Positions 1 to 7,591 of a stretch of 10,093 nt of DNA are shown here, in pieces (within the stretch, counting starts at the first letter, position 1; the number at the start of each line of letters is the position of its first letter). A program made the position numbers and the translations under genes. The notes beneath the pieces are model-generated. The model did no database searches. It was given only the letters and a program-made list of their open reading frames with translations, and was not told the DNA's origin. This stretch comes from an uncultured Clostridia bacterium (lineage in GTDB: Bacteria; Bacillota; Clostridia; TANB77; CAG-508). The stretch spans positions 1 through 10,093 of the forward strand of contig CAOSZT010000082.1 of the NCBI GenBank assembly GCA_948528155.1, read 5' to 3'.

Positions 1-115
1 AATTAGCACCTGAACTGTAACAAGAAAATTTTTTTACCCTGAAAAATAAAAAAAGTATAGAAAAATAAAAAAGTTTTTGATAAAATATAAAATATAAATT
101 TTGGAGGTGAACAGT

Positions 116-1123
116 TTGAACAAACAAAAAAAGAAACAAAATGATGATCCATATAATTTTTTCAATAACATAATTGAAGAACAAGAAGAAAAAAAAGACA
201 CCACAAATAAAGAAAAAATAAAAGAAAGACAAAAAAGAATAAAACAAAAAAAAGAAGAAAAAGAACAATTTGACTTTGAAACAGAAACAGTAATAGGAAT
301 GACCAATAAAAACAACCAAAATAAAAAAATAGAAGAAAAACAAAAACTAACAAGAAAACAAGAAAAAATATTAAAGAAAAAAAAGAAAATAAAAAGAATT
401 ATAAAATTTATAACACTAGTATTAATAATAACAGGAGGAACAATTTTTGCACTAGTTTCACCAATATTTAATATAGAAGAAATAAAAATAACAAACAATG
501 AACAAATACCAACAGAAACAATACTTAGTTTATCAGAACTTCAAACAGGAGAAAACATATTCAAATTTAGTAATAATAAATTAGAAAAAGAAATAAAAAC
601 AAATCCATATATAGAAAATGTAAAAATAAAAAGGGAAATTCCAAATAAAGTAGAAATAATAATACAAGAAAGACAAAAAAACTATAATGTAGAATTTTTA
701 AATGGATATGCCTACATAAACAAACAAGGATACATACTAGAAATTTCAGAACAAAAAATAGAAAACTTACCAATAATAATAGGAATATCAACAGAAAATG
801 AGCAAATAGTAGCAGGAAACAGATTAAATACAACAGATTTAAACAAACTAGAAACAGTAATACAAATAATGAACATAAGTAAAAACTATGAAATTCAAGA
901 AAAAATATCTACAATAGATATAACAGACAAAAACAACTATATAATATATATGGATACAGAAAAAAAAGCAATATACATAGGAGATGAAAGTAATATAAGC
1001 AATAAAATGTTATACATACCTACAATATTAAAAGAAAATAAAGGAAAAGAAGGAAATATTTATATAGACAAAGACAAAGACACAGTAAACAAATATAGAG
1101 CTAGATTTAGAGAAAAAGTATAA
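116..1123 (+). CDS. divIB: Cell division protein DivIB/FtsQ
   Basis: DivIB/FtsQ is a single-pass membrane protein of the division septum that works with FtsL and DivIC to control septal peptidoglycan synthesis. I chose the TTG at 116 because GGAGG (103-107) sits 8 bases upstream; the in-frame TTG at 101 overlaps that ribosome binding site. The protein is about 335 residues. Residues 1-95 are a highly charged Lys/Glu/Gln tail predicted to be cytoplasmic. One membrane helix follows at about 96-116 (IIKFITLVLIITGGTIFAL). Next comes a POTRA domain (about 118-185) beginning FNIEEIKITNN, with the typical NPYIENVKIKREIPNKVEI stretch, and then a beta domain. Family assignment rests on this architecture and on the position ahead of DUF881, sbp and ftsA. 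It has one rare AGG arginine codon near 632 and is otherwise AGA-dominated. No promoter was resolved upstream. Confidence 0.9.
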   Translation: MNKQKKKQNDDPYNFFNNIIEEQEEKKDTTNKEKIKERQKRIKQKKEEKEQFDFETETVIGMTNKNNQNKKIEEKQKLTRKQEKILKKKKKIKRIIKFITLVLIITGGTIFALVSPIFNIEEIKITNNEQIPTETILSLSELQTGENIFKFSNNKLEKEIKTNPYIENVKIKREIPNKVEIIIQERQKNYNVEFLNGYAYINKQGYILEISEQKIENLPIIIGISTENEQIVAGNRLNTTDLNKLETVIQIMNISKNYEIQEKISTIDITDKNNYIIYMDTEKKAIYIGDESNISNKMLYIPTILKENKGKEGNIYIDKDKDTVNKYRARFREKV

Positions 1124-1170
1124 AATAAAAAAGTACTTAGGAACTATAAAATATAAGGAAGGATTATAAA

Positions 1171-1881
1171 ATGACTAACAAAAAAATGATTAGTTTAGTA
1201 TTAGGAATAATGTGTTTTGCATTAACAACAGGAATTTGTGTACAAATAAAAACTGTAAAAAAAACAAGTTCAAAAGTAAGTCAAAATTATGAAGAAAATA
1301 ATTTAAGAGCAGAAGTATTAAGATATAAAGAAAAATATGACAACCTACTAAGAGAAACAGAAAAAATAGACATAGAACTACAAAAAGAAATAGAAAAAGC
1401 AACAGAAAACAACTCAGAATTAGAAGAAGCAAGAAACCAAATAAATGATGGAAATAAAATTATAGGATTAGCAGAAGTAACAGGTTCAGGAGTAATAATA
1501 AAATTAGAAGACAGTGAAATAGACCAATCAACAATATTAAACTCAAATGATTTAATAATACATGACAAAGACATACTAAAAATAGTAAATGAACTAAAAA
1601 ACGCAGGAGCAGAAGCAATCTCCATAAATGGACAAAGAGTTATATTAACAACATCAATAATATGTGGAGGAAATATCATAAACATAAATGGAGAAAAAAT
1701 AGGATCACCATTTGAAATAAAAGCAATAGGATTACCAGAAACACTAGCAAATTTAGAAAGACCAGGTGGATACCTAAATAGCTTAGAACAAGACAGAAAA
1801 ATAAAAGTAAATCTAAAAAAATCAAATGAAATAACAATTCCAAAATATTCAGGTGTATTAAATTTTAAATATATAGAATAA
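1171..1881 (+). CDS. DUF881 family membrane-anchored protein (first of two)
   Basis: This 236-residue protein belongs to the DUF881 family, like Bacillus subtilis YlxW and YlxX, whose genes lie at the same place between divIB and sbp. Its molecular function is unknown, but conserved linkage suggests a role at the division site or envelope. An N-terminal membrane anchor covers about residues 5-24 (MISLVLGIMCFALTTGICV). A predicted coiled coil rich in Glu, Lys and Asn spans about 40-95. The DUF881 domain runs from about 97 to the end, with the characteristic segments ELKNAGAEAISINGQR, IKAIG and a late GGYL. The start is supported by AAGGAAGG (1155-1162), 8 bases before ATG. The next gene is a diverged paralogue that shares the CFALTT anchor motif and the AGAEAISIN motif, so the pair arose by tandem duplication. 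Confidence 0.88.
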   Translation: MTNKKMISLVLGIMCFALTTGICVQIKTVKKTSSKVSQNYEENNLRAEVLRYKEKYDNLLRETEKIDIELQKEIEKATENNSELEEARNQINDGNKIIGLAEVTGSGVIIKLEDSEIDQSTILNSNDLIIHDKDILKIVNELKNAGAEAISINGQRVILTTSIICGGNIININGEKIGSPFEIKAIGLPETLANLERPGGYLNSLEQDRKIKVNLKKSNEITIPKYSGVLNFKYIE

Positions 1882-1914
1882 AAATTGCAAAGAGCTAAAC
1901 GAAAGGATAGAAAA

Positions 1915-2610
1915 ATGAAAAAAGGTAAAATCACAGTAGCAATAACAATTGCAATAGCATGTTTTGCACTTACAACAATAATGTTTATGCAATTCAAAAT
2001 AGTAAACGAAACAGACATAACATCAATAGAAACAATGAGAGAAGAAGAACTAAGAGCAGAACTAGCAAATTGGAAACAACAATATAAAGAAGCAGATAAG
2101 CAATATCAAGAAAAAAAGTCAAAACTAGAAGAATATCAAGAAAAAAAGGTATCAACAGCAGAATCTTCAAAACTAGTAGAAAAAGAACTACAACAAACAA
2201 ATATGTATTTAGGAAAAACAGATGTACAAGGGAAAGGAATAACAATAACACTAAAAGATATAAAAGGTGAAGAAGCAGAGCCAATAACAGCAGAAGACTT
2301 ATTAATAATAGTAGACTATTTAAAATTAGCAGGAGCAGAAGCAATATCAATAAATAGAGAAAGAATAGCAAATATGACAGATATAGTATATGTAAGTAAT
2401 ACAATAATATATGTAAATCAGCAAAGAATACTATCACCATATGTAATAGAAGCAATAGGTGATCCAACAAAACTAGAAAGCACACTACTAGGAAATGGAG
2501 GATATGTAGAATTACTAAGAAATATAGGATTTGAAATAAGCATAGAAAAAAATAACAAAATAAATATACCAAAATACAACAAAGAAATATCACATAAATA
2601 TATTAAATAA
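1915..2610 (+). CDS. DUF881 family membrane-anchored protein (second of two)
   Basis: This second DUF881 protein of 231 residues is paralogous to its upstream neighbour. ATG at 1915 is preferred because AAAGGA (1902-1907) lies 7 bases upstream; an in-frame TTG at 1885 would add ten residues (starting QRAKRKDRK) and has no ribosome binding site. A membrane anchor covers about residues 5-25 (containing IAIACFALTTIMFM). A coiled coil of Glu/Lys/Gln follows at about 38-95, and the DUF881 domain fills the rest (LAGAEAISINRER, VIEAIGDP, GGYVELL). The Bacillus counterparts are ylxW and ylxX; I do not assign which copy matches which. The 33-base gap to the previous stop and the 15-base gap to sbp suggest co-transcription. 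Function is unknown. Confidence 0.87.
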   Translation: MKKGKITVAITIAIACFALTTIMFMQFKIVNETDITSIETMREEELRAELANWKQQYKEADKQYQEKKSKLEEYQEKKVSTAESSKLVEKELQQTNMYLGKTDVQGKGITITLKDIKGEEAEPITAEDLLIIVDYLKLAGAEAISINRERIANMTDIVYVSNTIIYVNQQRILSPYVIEAIGDPTKLESTLLGNGGYVELLRNIGFEISIEKNNKINIPKYNKEISHKYIK

Positions 2611-2625
2611 AAAGGAAGGTTAAAA

Positions 2626-3003
2626 ATGATTATTTTAAGTATGATAATAGCATGTGTATTAGGAGTAATAGTTGGACTAAATGTGCCAATGATCTCATAT
2701 ACATATTCAAGTTACTTAGCAATAGCAATAATAGCAGCACTAGACTCAGTATTTGGAGGAATTTCTTCTGTAATAAACAAAAAATACGATATGAAAATTT
2801 TTATATCAGGATTTTTTGGAAATGCAATATTAGCAATATTATTAACAATACTGGGAGAAAAATTAAATGTAGATATATATCTAGCAGCAATAGTGGTATT
2901 TGTAGGAAGAATGTTTTTAAATTTAGGAATAATAAGAAGATACTATATTGAAAAATGGACAAACAGAATAAAAGAAAAAACAGATCCAAAAGAAAATAAT
3001 TAA
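2626..3003 (+). CDS. sbp: Small basic protein Sbp (DUF1290)
   Basis: This 125-residue integral membrane protein belongs to the DUF1290 small basic protein family, encoded in Bacillus subtilis between ylxX and ftsA. It is almost entirely hydrophobic. It has about three to four predicted helices, starting MIILSMIIACVLGVIVGLNV, then a segment with SSYLAIAIIAALDSVFGG (a family hallmark) and a third starting FISGFFGNAILAILLTI. A short charged tail follows (RRYYIEKWTNRIKEKTD). AAGGAAGG (2612-2619) sits 6 bases before ATG. The biochemical role is not known. The call rests on length, topology, the ALDSVFGG-type motif and synteny. It is the last gene of the first cluster; a non-coding gap with a promoter follows. 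Confidence 0.9.
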   Translation: MIILSMIIACVLGVIVGLNVPMISYTYSSYLAIAIIAALDSVFGGISSVINKKYDMKIFISGFFGNAILAILLTILGEKLNVDIYLAAIVVFVGRMFLNLGIIRRYYIEKWTNRIKEKTDPKENN

Positions 3004-3138
3004 TATTACTAGCTGTGATAAAAACAAAAAAGGAGTAATTAAAAATAGTAAAAAATGACAAAAATTAAATATTGATATACATAAAATTAAATGGCGTAAG
3101 TATTGAAAAATAAAGGTTTTATTTAGATTGTGATAATG

Positions 3139-3182
3139 TTACAAAATTATTACAAAATTATTACAAAAATATAACAAATTCT
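3139..3182 (+). repeat. Four 11-bp direct repeats ahead of the ftsA promoter
   Basis: Two exact copies of TTACAAAATTA (3139-3149 and 3150-3160) are followed by TTACAAAAATA (3161-3171) and a degraded fourth unit, TAACAAATTCT (3172-3182), which runs up to the -35 box at 3184. The period is 11 bp, about one helical turn, so all units face the same side of the DNA. They could be a UP-type activating element of phased A-tracts or a cooperative operator. I know of no matching regulator. Confidence 0.8.
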
Positions 3183-3183
3183 A

Positions 3184-3212
3184 TTGACATTTGAAAAAAA
3201 ATGTAATATAAA
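3184..3212 (+). promoter_or_regulatory. Sigma-A-type promoter of ftsA-ftsZ
   Basis: A perfect TTGACA (3184-3189), a 17-base spacer and TATAAA (3207-3212) form a near-consensus housekeeping promoter. It lies 40 bases before the ftsA start codon and points into ftsA. The region 3004-3138, between sbp and the repeats, holds no gene or clear terminator that I can see. Confidence 0.8.
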
Positions 3213-3251
3213 TACAACAGGAAATATACTCTTAAAAAGGTGGTAATAAAC

Positions 3252-4481
3252 TTGGCAATAGGTGATATTATAGTTGGTGTAGATATAGGGACAACCAAAA
3301 TTGCGACAGTTGTAGGAGAAGTAAACAACTTTGAACAAATAGAAACTATATCTAGTACATCATACAAATGTAGTGGATTAAAAAAAGGGAAAATAATAAA
3401 TGAAGAAGAAATAAGTTTAAGTCTAGCCAAAACAATAAAAGATGTTGAAGACGAAACAAACTTAAAAATAAATTCAGCATATGTAACAATTTTGGGAAAA
3501 TATGTTACAATAGTTCAAAACAGTATAACAAAAGAAGTAAGAGATAAATATTCTGGAATATCAATGAGAGATGTACAAAATGCAATAATGCAAGTAAAAG
3601 ACATAGAAATACCAGAAAGAAAAACCTTAGTAGATATAGTTCCAGACAAAATAGTATTAGACAATGGAACAACAGTTAGAGACCCAGTAGGGGCATTAAG
3701 TTCTAGTTTTACAATAAGTGCACAAATAATATTAGCAGACAAAGATTATGTAAGACAAATAAACAGCATATTTAAAAAAGCAGGATTAGAAGTAGATGGA
3801 ATAGTACCAATAACATTAGCAGAAAGAAATCTAGTCCTAGACAAAAATGAACTAAACGACAATGTAGCAATAATAGACATAGGAGCAGAAAATACAGACA
3901 TAGGAGTATTTGAAGGATCATCATTTGTATATACAAATTCAATACCATTAGGAGGAGAAAACATAACAAATGATATTGCATTAGTACTAAATATAGCACA
4001 AGAAGAAGCGGACAAGCTAAAACGACAATATGGACTGGCACTAAAATCATACATAGACAATGACAATGACATAATACTAAATACATGCAAAAATGAAAAC
4101 AAAAATAAAATAATAAAAAGTTCAGAATTAATAGAAATAATAGAAGCAAGAATAGAAGAAATTTTCTTAATTATAAACAAAGACTTGACTAATCAAGGAA
4201 TAAAGCCTAGAATAAATAATGTTATTTTAACAGGGCAAGGAATAGTCAATATAAGCAAAAGTGATATAGCAGGAAAAATAAGTCTAAACATACCAGTAAA
4301 AAAATCAACAGGAAGACTAATAGGAACAACAAAACCAGCATACAGAACAAGTTATGCACTAGTAAGATACATAGCATCAAGACCATTTACAAAAACAGTA
4401 TCAAGCAGTATAGACACAAAATCAAATGAAAGTTTTTTTAAAAATCTATTAGAAAGAATAAAAGACTTTTTCTATAGCTGA
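3252..4481 (+). CDS. ftsA: Cell division protein FtsA
   Basis: FtsA is the actin-like ATP-binding protein that tethers FtsZ polymers to the membrane. TTG at 3252 is the likely start, since AAGGTGG (3237-3243) lies 8 bases upstream; the in-frame GTG at 3240 falls inside that ribosome binding site. The protein has 409 residues, close to the usual size. It shows the phosphate-1 loop near the N-terminus (IIVGVDIGTTKIATVVGEV), phosphate-2 (NVAIIDIGAENTDIGVFEG), GGENITNDIA, and the adenosine motif NVILTGQG. The tail SFFKNLLERIKDFFYS is amphipathic and fits the membrane-targeting helix. The 106-base gap to ftsZ has no terminator, so readthrough is likely. An additional promoter in the gap was not convincing. 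Confidence 0.96.
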   Translation: MAIGDIIVGVDIGTTKIATVVGEVNNFEQIETISSTSYKCSGLKKGKIINEEEISLSLAKTIKDVEDETNLKINSAYVTILGKYVTIVQNSITKEVRDKYSGISMRDVQNAIMQVKDIEIPERKTLVDIVPDKIVLDNGTTVRDPVGALSSSFTISAQIILADKDYVRQINSIFKKAGLEVDGIVPITLAERNLVLDKNELNDNVAIIDIGAENTDIGVFEGSSFVYTNSIPLGGENITNDIALVLNIAQEEADKLKRQYGLALKSYIDNDNDIILNTCKNENKNKIIKSSELIEIIEARIEEIFLIINKDLTNQGIKPRINNVILTGQGIVNISKSDIAGKISLNIPVKKSTGRLIGTTKPAYRTSYALVRYIASRPFTKTVSSSIDTKSNESFFKNLLERIKDFFYS

Positions 4482-4587
4482 TAAAGTTCTTATTAAAAAG
4501 TTATTAATTTTTAGTAAAGTAAAAATAATGTTAGTCAAAAACATAACTTATACAATTAAGTTAGATTGATGAGGGAGGATAAATCAA

Positions 4588-5706
4588 ATGATGGAATATG
4601 AAGATAATAATATATCAATGATGGATGGAACAGCAACAATAAAAGTAATAGGAGTTGGAGGAGCAGGAAACAATGCAGTAAACAGAATGATAGAAACAGG
4701 AATAAAAGGAGTAGATTTTATAGCAGTAAACACAGACAGACAAGCACTACAACAATCAAAAGCTAATACAAAAATACAAATAGGAGAAAAAATAACAAAA
4801 GGACTAGGAGCAGGAGCAAACCCAGACATAGGAGCACAATCAGCAGAAGAAAATAAATCAGAAGTATCAGAAATACTAAGAGGAGCAGACATGGTATTTG
4901 TAACAGCAGGAATGGGAGGAGGAACAGGAACAGGAGCAGCTCCAATAGTAGCCTCAATAGCAAAAGAAATGGGAATACTAACAATAGGAGTAGTAACAAA
5001 ACCATTTACATTTGAAGGAAAGAAAAGACTATCACAAGCAGAAAGAGGAATAGAAAGTCTAAAAGGAAAAGTAGATACATTAGTAGTAATACCAAATGAC
5101 AAACTATTACAAATAATAGACAGAAAAACATCAATAATAGAAGCCTTTAAAATGGCAGATGATGTATTAAGACAAGGTGTACAAGGTATATCAGACCTAA
5201 TAGCAGTACCAGGATTAGTAAACCTAGATTTTGCAGATGTAAAAACAATAATGCTAAATACAGGAATGGCACATATGGGAGTTGGTAGAGCATCAGGAGA
5301 AAACAGAGCAGAAGACGCAGCAAAAGAAGCAATACAAAGTCCATTATTAGAAACATCAATAGAAGGAGCAAGAGGAGTAATAATAAACATAACAGGAGGA
5401 GAAGACTTAGGATTACACGAAGTAAATACAGCAGCAGAATTAGTACAACGTAGTGTAGACCCAGAAGCAAACATAATATTTGGTACAGTTACAGACCCAA
5501 CAATGCAAGACGAAATTCAAATAACAGTAATAGCAACAGGATTTGAAAAAACAGATGGAAACATATCAAGCATAGGAGTTGAAAAATCAGTAACCAAACC
5601 TTGGGAAAAACCAATTAGCTCAATACCATCAACACAAGAAATGAATCCATCACAAAATGATTTAGACATACCTCCATTTTTGAGAAAAAATAGAAACAAA
5701 ATATAG
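4588..5706 (+). CDS. ftsZ: Cell division protein FtsZ
   Basis: FtsZ is the tubulin-like GTPase that forms the division ring. The protein has 372 residues. Nucleotide-binding motifs are GVGGAGNNAVNRM (about 22-34), the tubulin signature GMGGGTGTG (108-116) and TKPFTFEGKKR (137-147). The T7 loop NLDFAD (212-217) supplies the acidic residue that completes the GTPase site between subunits. A linker leads to the C-terminal peptide DLDIPPFLR (358-366), which binds FtsA and other partners. The strong ribosome binding site GGGAGG (4573-4578) favours the first of two adjacent ATG codons (4588, 4591). Third-position A bias is extreme here, as expected for a highly expressed gene in this genome. It ends 65 bases before a strong terminator. 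Confidence 0.98.
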   Translation: MMEYEDNNISMMDGTATIKVIGVGGAGNNAVNRMIETGIKGVDFIAVNTDRQALQQSKANTKIQIGEKITKGLGAGANPDIGAQSAEENKSEVSEILRGADMVFVTAGMGGGTGTGAAPIVASIAKEMGILTIGVVTKPFTFEGKKRLSQAERGIESLKGKVDTLVVIPNDKLLQIIDRKTSIIEAFKMADDVLRQGVQGISDLIAVPGLVNLDFADVKTIMLNTGMAHMGVGRASGENRAEDAAKEAIQSPLLETSIEGARGVIINITGGEDLGLHEVNTAAELVQRSVDPEANIIFGTVTDPTMQDEIQITVIATGFEKTDGNISSIGVEKSVTKPWEKPISSIPSTQEMNPSQNDLDIPPFLRKNRNKI

Positions 5707-5771
5707 ACACAAATAAAAATTAAAAAGAAATATATAAGTAAAAAGTCTTTTTAAGAAAACAATTATAAAAA

Positions 5772-5813
5772 AGAAAAAGAAATAATCGAAAATAGTCGAT
5801 TATTTCTTTTTTT
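5772..5813 (+). terminator. Intrinsic terminator after ftsZ
   Basis: A 16-bp perfect stem (5774-5789 with 5796-5811) closes a 6-base loop, AAATAG. The descending arm ends in a T-run (5807-5813). This ends the ftsA-ftsZ transcript and separates it from spoIIGA. The A-run on the ascending arm could also work in the opposite direction. Confidence 0.88.
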
Positions 5814-5878
5814 CTACAATAAGAAAAGACAGACTTCGTAAAACAAATATAGTAAAATACCAAAAGTAGGTGGGTAAA

Positions 5879-6763
5879 ATGACAATTTATGTGGATATTA
5901 TAATTGTAGAAAACCTAATAATGAATTATATAATACTATATGCTACTGGACTAATTTCAAAAAACAAAATATATTACATAAGAATATTCATTGCAAGTTT
6001 AATAGGAGCAATATATTCAATAATTGAATATATATCAAAATTAAATATATATTCAAATGGAATAATAAAAATACTATTATCAATAATAATAGTATTTATA
6101 GCATTTAATCCACAAAATGTAAAAAAAATGTGTAAACAAATAGTACTTTTTTATTTAACAACATTTACATTTGGTGGAGTAGCAACATATTTAATATATG
6201 TATTAAAACCACAAAATATAATAATAAAAAATGGAATGTATGTAGGAACATATGTATTAAAAGTAATATTTATAGGAGCAATACTTGGAACAGTAATACT
6301 ATTTGTAGCATTTAAACTTTCAAAAAACAAAATAACAAAAAAAGATATGACTTGTAAAGTAAAAATAAAACTAAATGGAAAAGAAAAAATAATAAACACA
6401 ATGGTAGACACAGGTAATCTACTTAAAGAACCAATTACAGGGAATCCAGTTATAGTAGTAGAAAAAACAGTATTATATGATTTAATGCCAAAAGAAATAT
6501 TGAATAATACAGAAACAATTTTAGGAGGTGATTTTGAAAAAATACCAGAAAAAATAAAAAATGAATATATACCTAAATTAAAAATAATCCCATTTGCATC
6601 ACTAGGAAAACAAAATGGAATGTTAGTAGGAATAAAACCTGAAAGTTTAGAAATAATTGATGAGCAAATTACAGAAAAAAAAGAAGCAATAATTGGAATT
6701 TATGCAAAATCATTGACAAAACGAGGAGAATACAATGCTTTAATTGGGATTGAATTACTATAA
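5879..6763 (+). CDS. spoIIGA: Sporulation sigma-E processing peptidase SpoIIGA
   Basis: SpoIIGA is the membrane aspartic protease that removes the pro-sequence of sigma-E in the mother cell after the asymmetric septum forms. ATG at 5879 gives 294 residues; AGGTGG (5868-5873) lies 5 bases upstream, and an in-frame GTG at 5870 lies within it. About five membrane helices fill residues 1-150. A cytoplasmic protease domain follows, with the catalytic motif DTGN (177-180, NTMVDTGNLLKEPITGNPV). Later conserved segments are IIPFASLGKQNGMLVGIKP and GEYNALIGIELL. Length matches the Bacillus protein (309). sigE starts 27 bases downstream, the usual pairing of protease and substrate. I looked for Spo0A boxes and a spoIIG-type promoter in 5814-5878 and found only weak matches. 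Confidence 0.95.
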   Translation: MTIYVDIIIVENLIMNYIILYATGLISKNKIYYIRIFIASLIGAIYSIIEYISKLNIYSNGIIKILLSIIIVFIAFNPQNVKKMCKQIVLFYLTTFTFGGVATYLIYVLKPQNIIIKNGMYVGTYVLKVIFIGAILGTVILFVAFKLSKNKITKKDMTCKVKIKLNGKEKIINTMVDTGNLLKEPITGNPVIVVEKTVLYDLMPKEILNNTETILGGDFEKIPEKIKNEYIPKLKIIPFASLGKQNGMLVGIKPESLEIIDEQITEKKEAIIGIYAKSLTKRGEYNALIGIELL

Positions 6764-6790
6764 ATAAAAATAAAAATAGGAGGTGTAGAC

Positions 6791-7538
6791 TTGAATATTA
6801 TTGAAATATTAAAAAAAGGTATAGACAACTTAACAACAGTATGTGCTAAATACATAAATGAAGAGCAAGAAATCGAATACTTACCCATATTTTACATAGC
6901 AGGAAGTCAAACCCTTCCTCCACCACTAGAACAAGAAGAAGAGGAAGAACTAATAAAAAAATTATCTGAAGAAGACAATTTAAAAACAAGGCAAATTTTA
7001 GTAGAAAGAAATTTAAGGCTAGTAGTATATATAGCCAAAAAATTTGAAAATACAGGAATTGGAATAGAAGACTTAATTTCAATAGGAACTATTGGACTAA
7101 TGAAAGGAGTAAACACATTTAACTCAGACAAAAATATCAAACTTGCTACATATGCATCAAGATGTATTGAAAATGAAATACTAATGTATTTAAGAAAAAA
7201 TAATAAAATAAAAGGAGAAGTTTCAATAGATGAACCACTAAACAAAGACTGTGATGGAAATGAACTACTACTCTCAGATATTTTAGGAACAGACCCAGAC
7301 ATAACATCAAGAAATTTAGAAGACGAAGTAGACAAAAAATTACTCAAAGCCTCAATTCTAAAATTAAATGACAGAGAAAAAAACATAATGGAAATGAGAT
7401 TTGGATTTAAAACAGGAAAAGAGAAAACCCAAAAAGAAGTAGCAGACGAACTTCGGAATTTCCCAAAGTTATATCTCTAGACTAGAAAAAAAGATTATTA
7501 ATAAAATGAAAAAAGAAATAACAAGTAAAATCGGTTAG
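6791..7538 (+). CDS. sigE: Sporulation sigma factor E precursor, needs +1 frameshift
   Basis: Pro-sigma-E is the early mother-cell sigma factor. TTG at 6791 follows AGGAGGT (6778-6784). Residues 1-34 are the likely pro-sequence; FYIAGSQTLPPPL aligns with the Bacillus YYIGGSEALPPPL, placing SpoIIGA cleavage between F34 and Y35. Region 2 is clear (NLRLVVYIAKKFENTGI, IKLATYASRCIENEILMYL), followed by VSIDEPLNKDCDGNELLLSDILG. In frame 0 the protein stops at 7480 (229 residues) after a nonsense tail, RNFPKLYL, inside the region 4.2 helix-turn-helix. Reading CTT (7451-7453), skipping C7454 and continuing at GGA (7455) gives ADELGISQSYISRLEKKIINKMKK and a stop at 7536-7538, 248 residues in all (Bacillus: 239). 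The shifted part matches the family closely, so the gene is probably functional. Error or decay is the alternative. Confidence 0.93.
7451..7457 (+). other. Proposed +1 frameshift site in sigE, CTT-CGG-A
   Basis: Frame 0 reads CTT (Leu) then CGG. The protein family requires Leu followed by Gly-Ile-Ser-Gln, which is obtained only if C7454 is skipped and GGA (7455-7457) is read. The heptamer has the form of the yeast Ty1 site CUU-AGG-C and the prfB site CUU-UGA-C, where a Leu tRNA slips from CUU to the overlapping triplet while the next codon is read slowly. I see no Shine-Dalgarno-like stimulator just upstream as in prfB. Confidence 0.7.
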
Positions 7539-7569
7539 AAAAAAGCAATGCTTTTTTCTAACCGATTTT
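7527..7569 (+). terminator. 20-bp hairpin terminator, sigE end, probably bidirectional
   Basis: A perfect 20-bp inverted repeat (7527-7546 with 7550-7569) closes a 3-base AAT loop. The descending arm carries two T-runs. The ascending arm includes the last codons and TAG stop of the +1 reading of sigE, so the stem begins inside the coding region. It lies between converging genes and can serve both sigE and the small minus-strand gene. T-runs directly after the stem are short on both sides. Confidence 0.82.
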
Positions 7570-7591
7570 GTAGCAAATTTTGTTACAATGG

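Noticed and set aside
1..20. Possible 3' end of an upstream gene (frame 3 reads Leu-Ala-Pro-Glu-Leu then TAA at 18-20)
   Set aside because: All three forward frames stop within 20 bases, and six codons are too few to support a gene.
1287..2018. Long minus-strand open frame across the DUF881 genes, and similar minus-strand frames opposite ftsA, ftsZ and sigE
   Set aside because: They are rich in Leu, Phe, Ser and Ile, which is what the complement of A-rich coding sequence gives, and they lie wholly over well-supported genes.
2652..2951. 99-codon frame overlapping sbp on the same strand
   Set aside because: It is a shifted shadow of the sbp reading frame, with Asn/Ile/Lys/Ser-rich content and no ribosome binding site.
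3055..3114. Tiny open frames between sbp and the ftsA promoter (6 and 13 codons)
   Set aside because: They are too short, lack properly spaced ribosome binding sites and have no recognisable leader-peptide arrangement.
5814..5878. Spo0A box (ACTTCGTAA) and TAAAAT as a spoIIG-type promoter
   Set aside because: The box matches only in part, and no -35 lies at 17 or 22 bases from TAAAAT.
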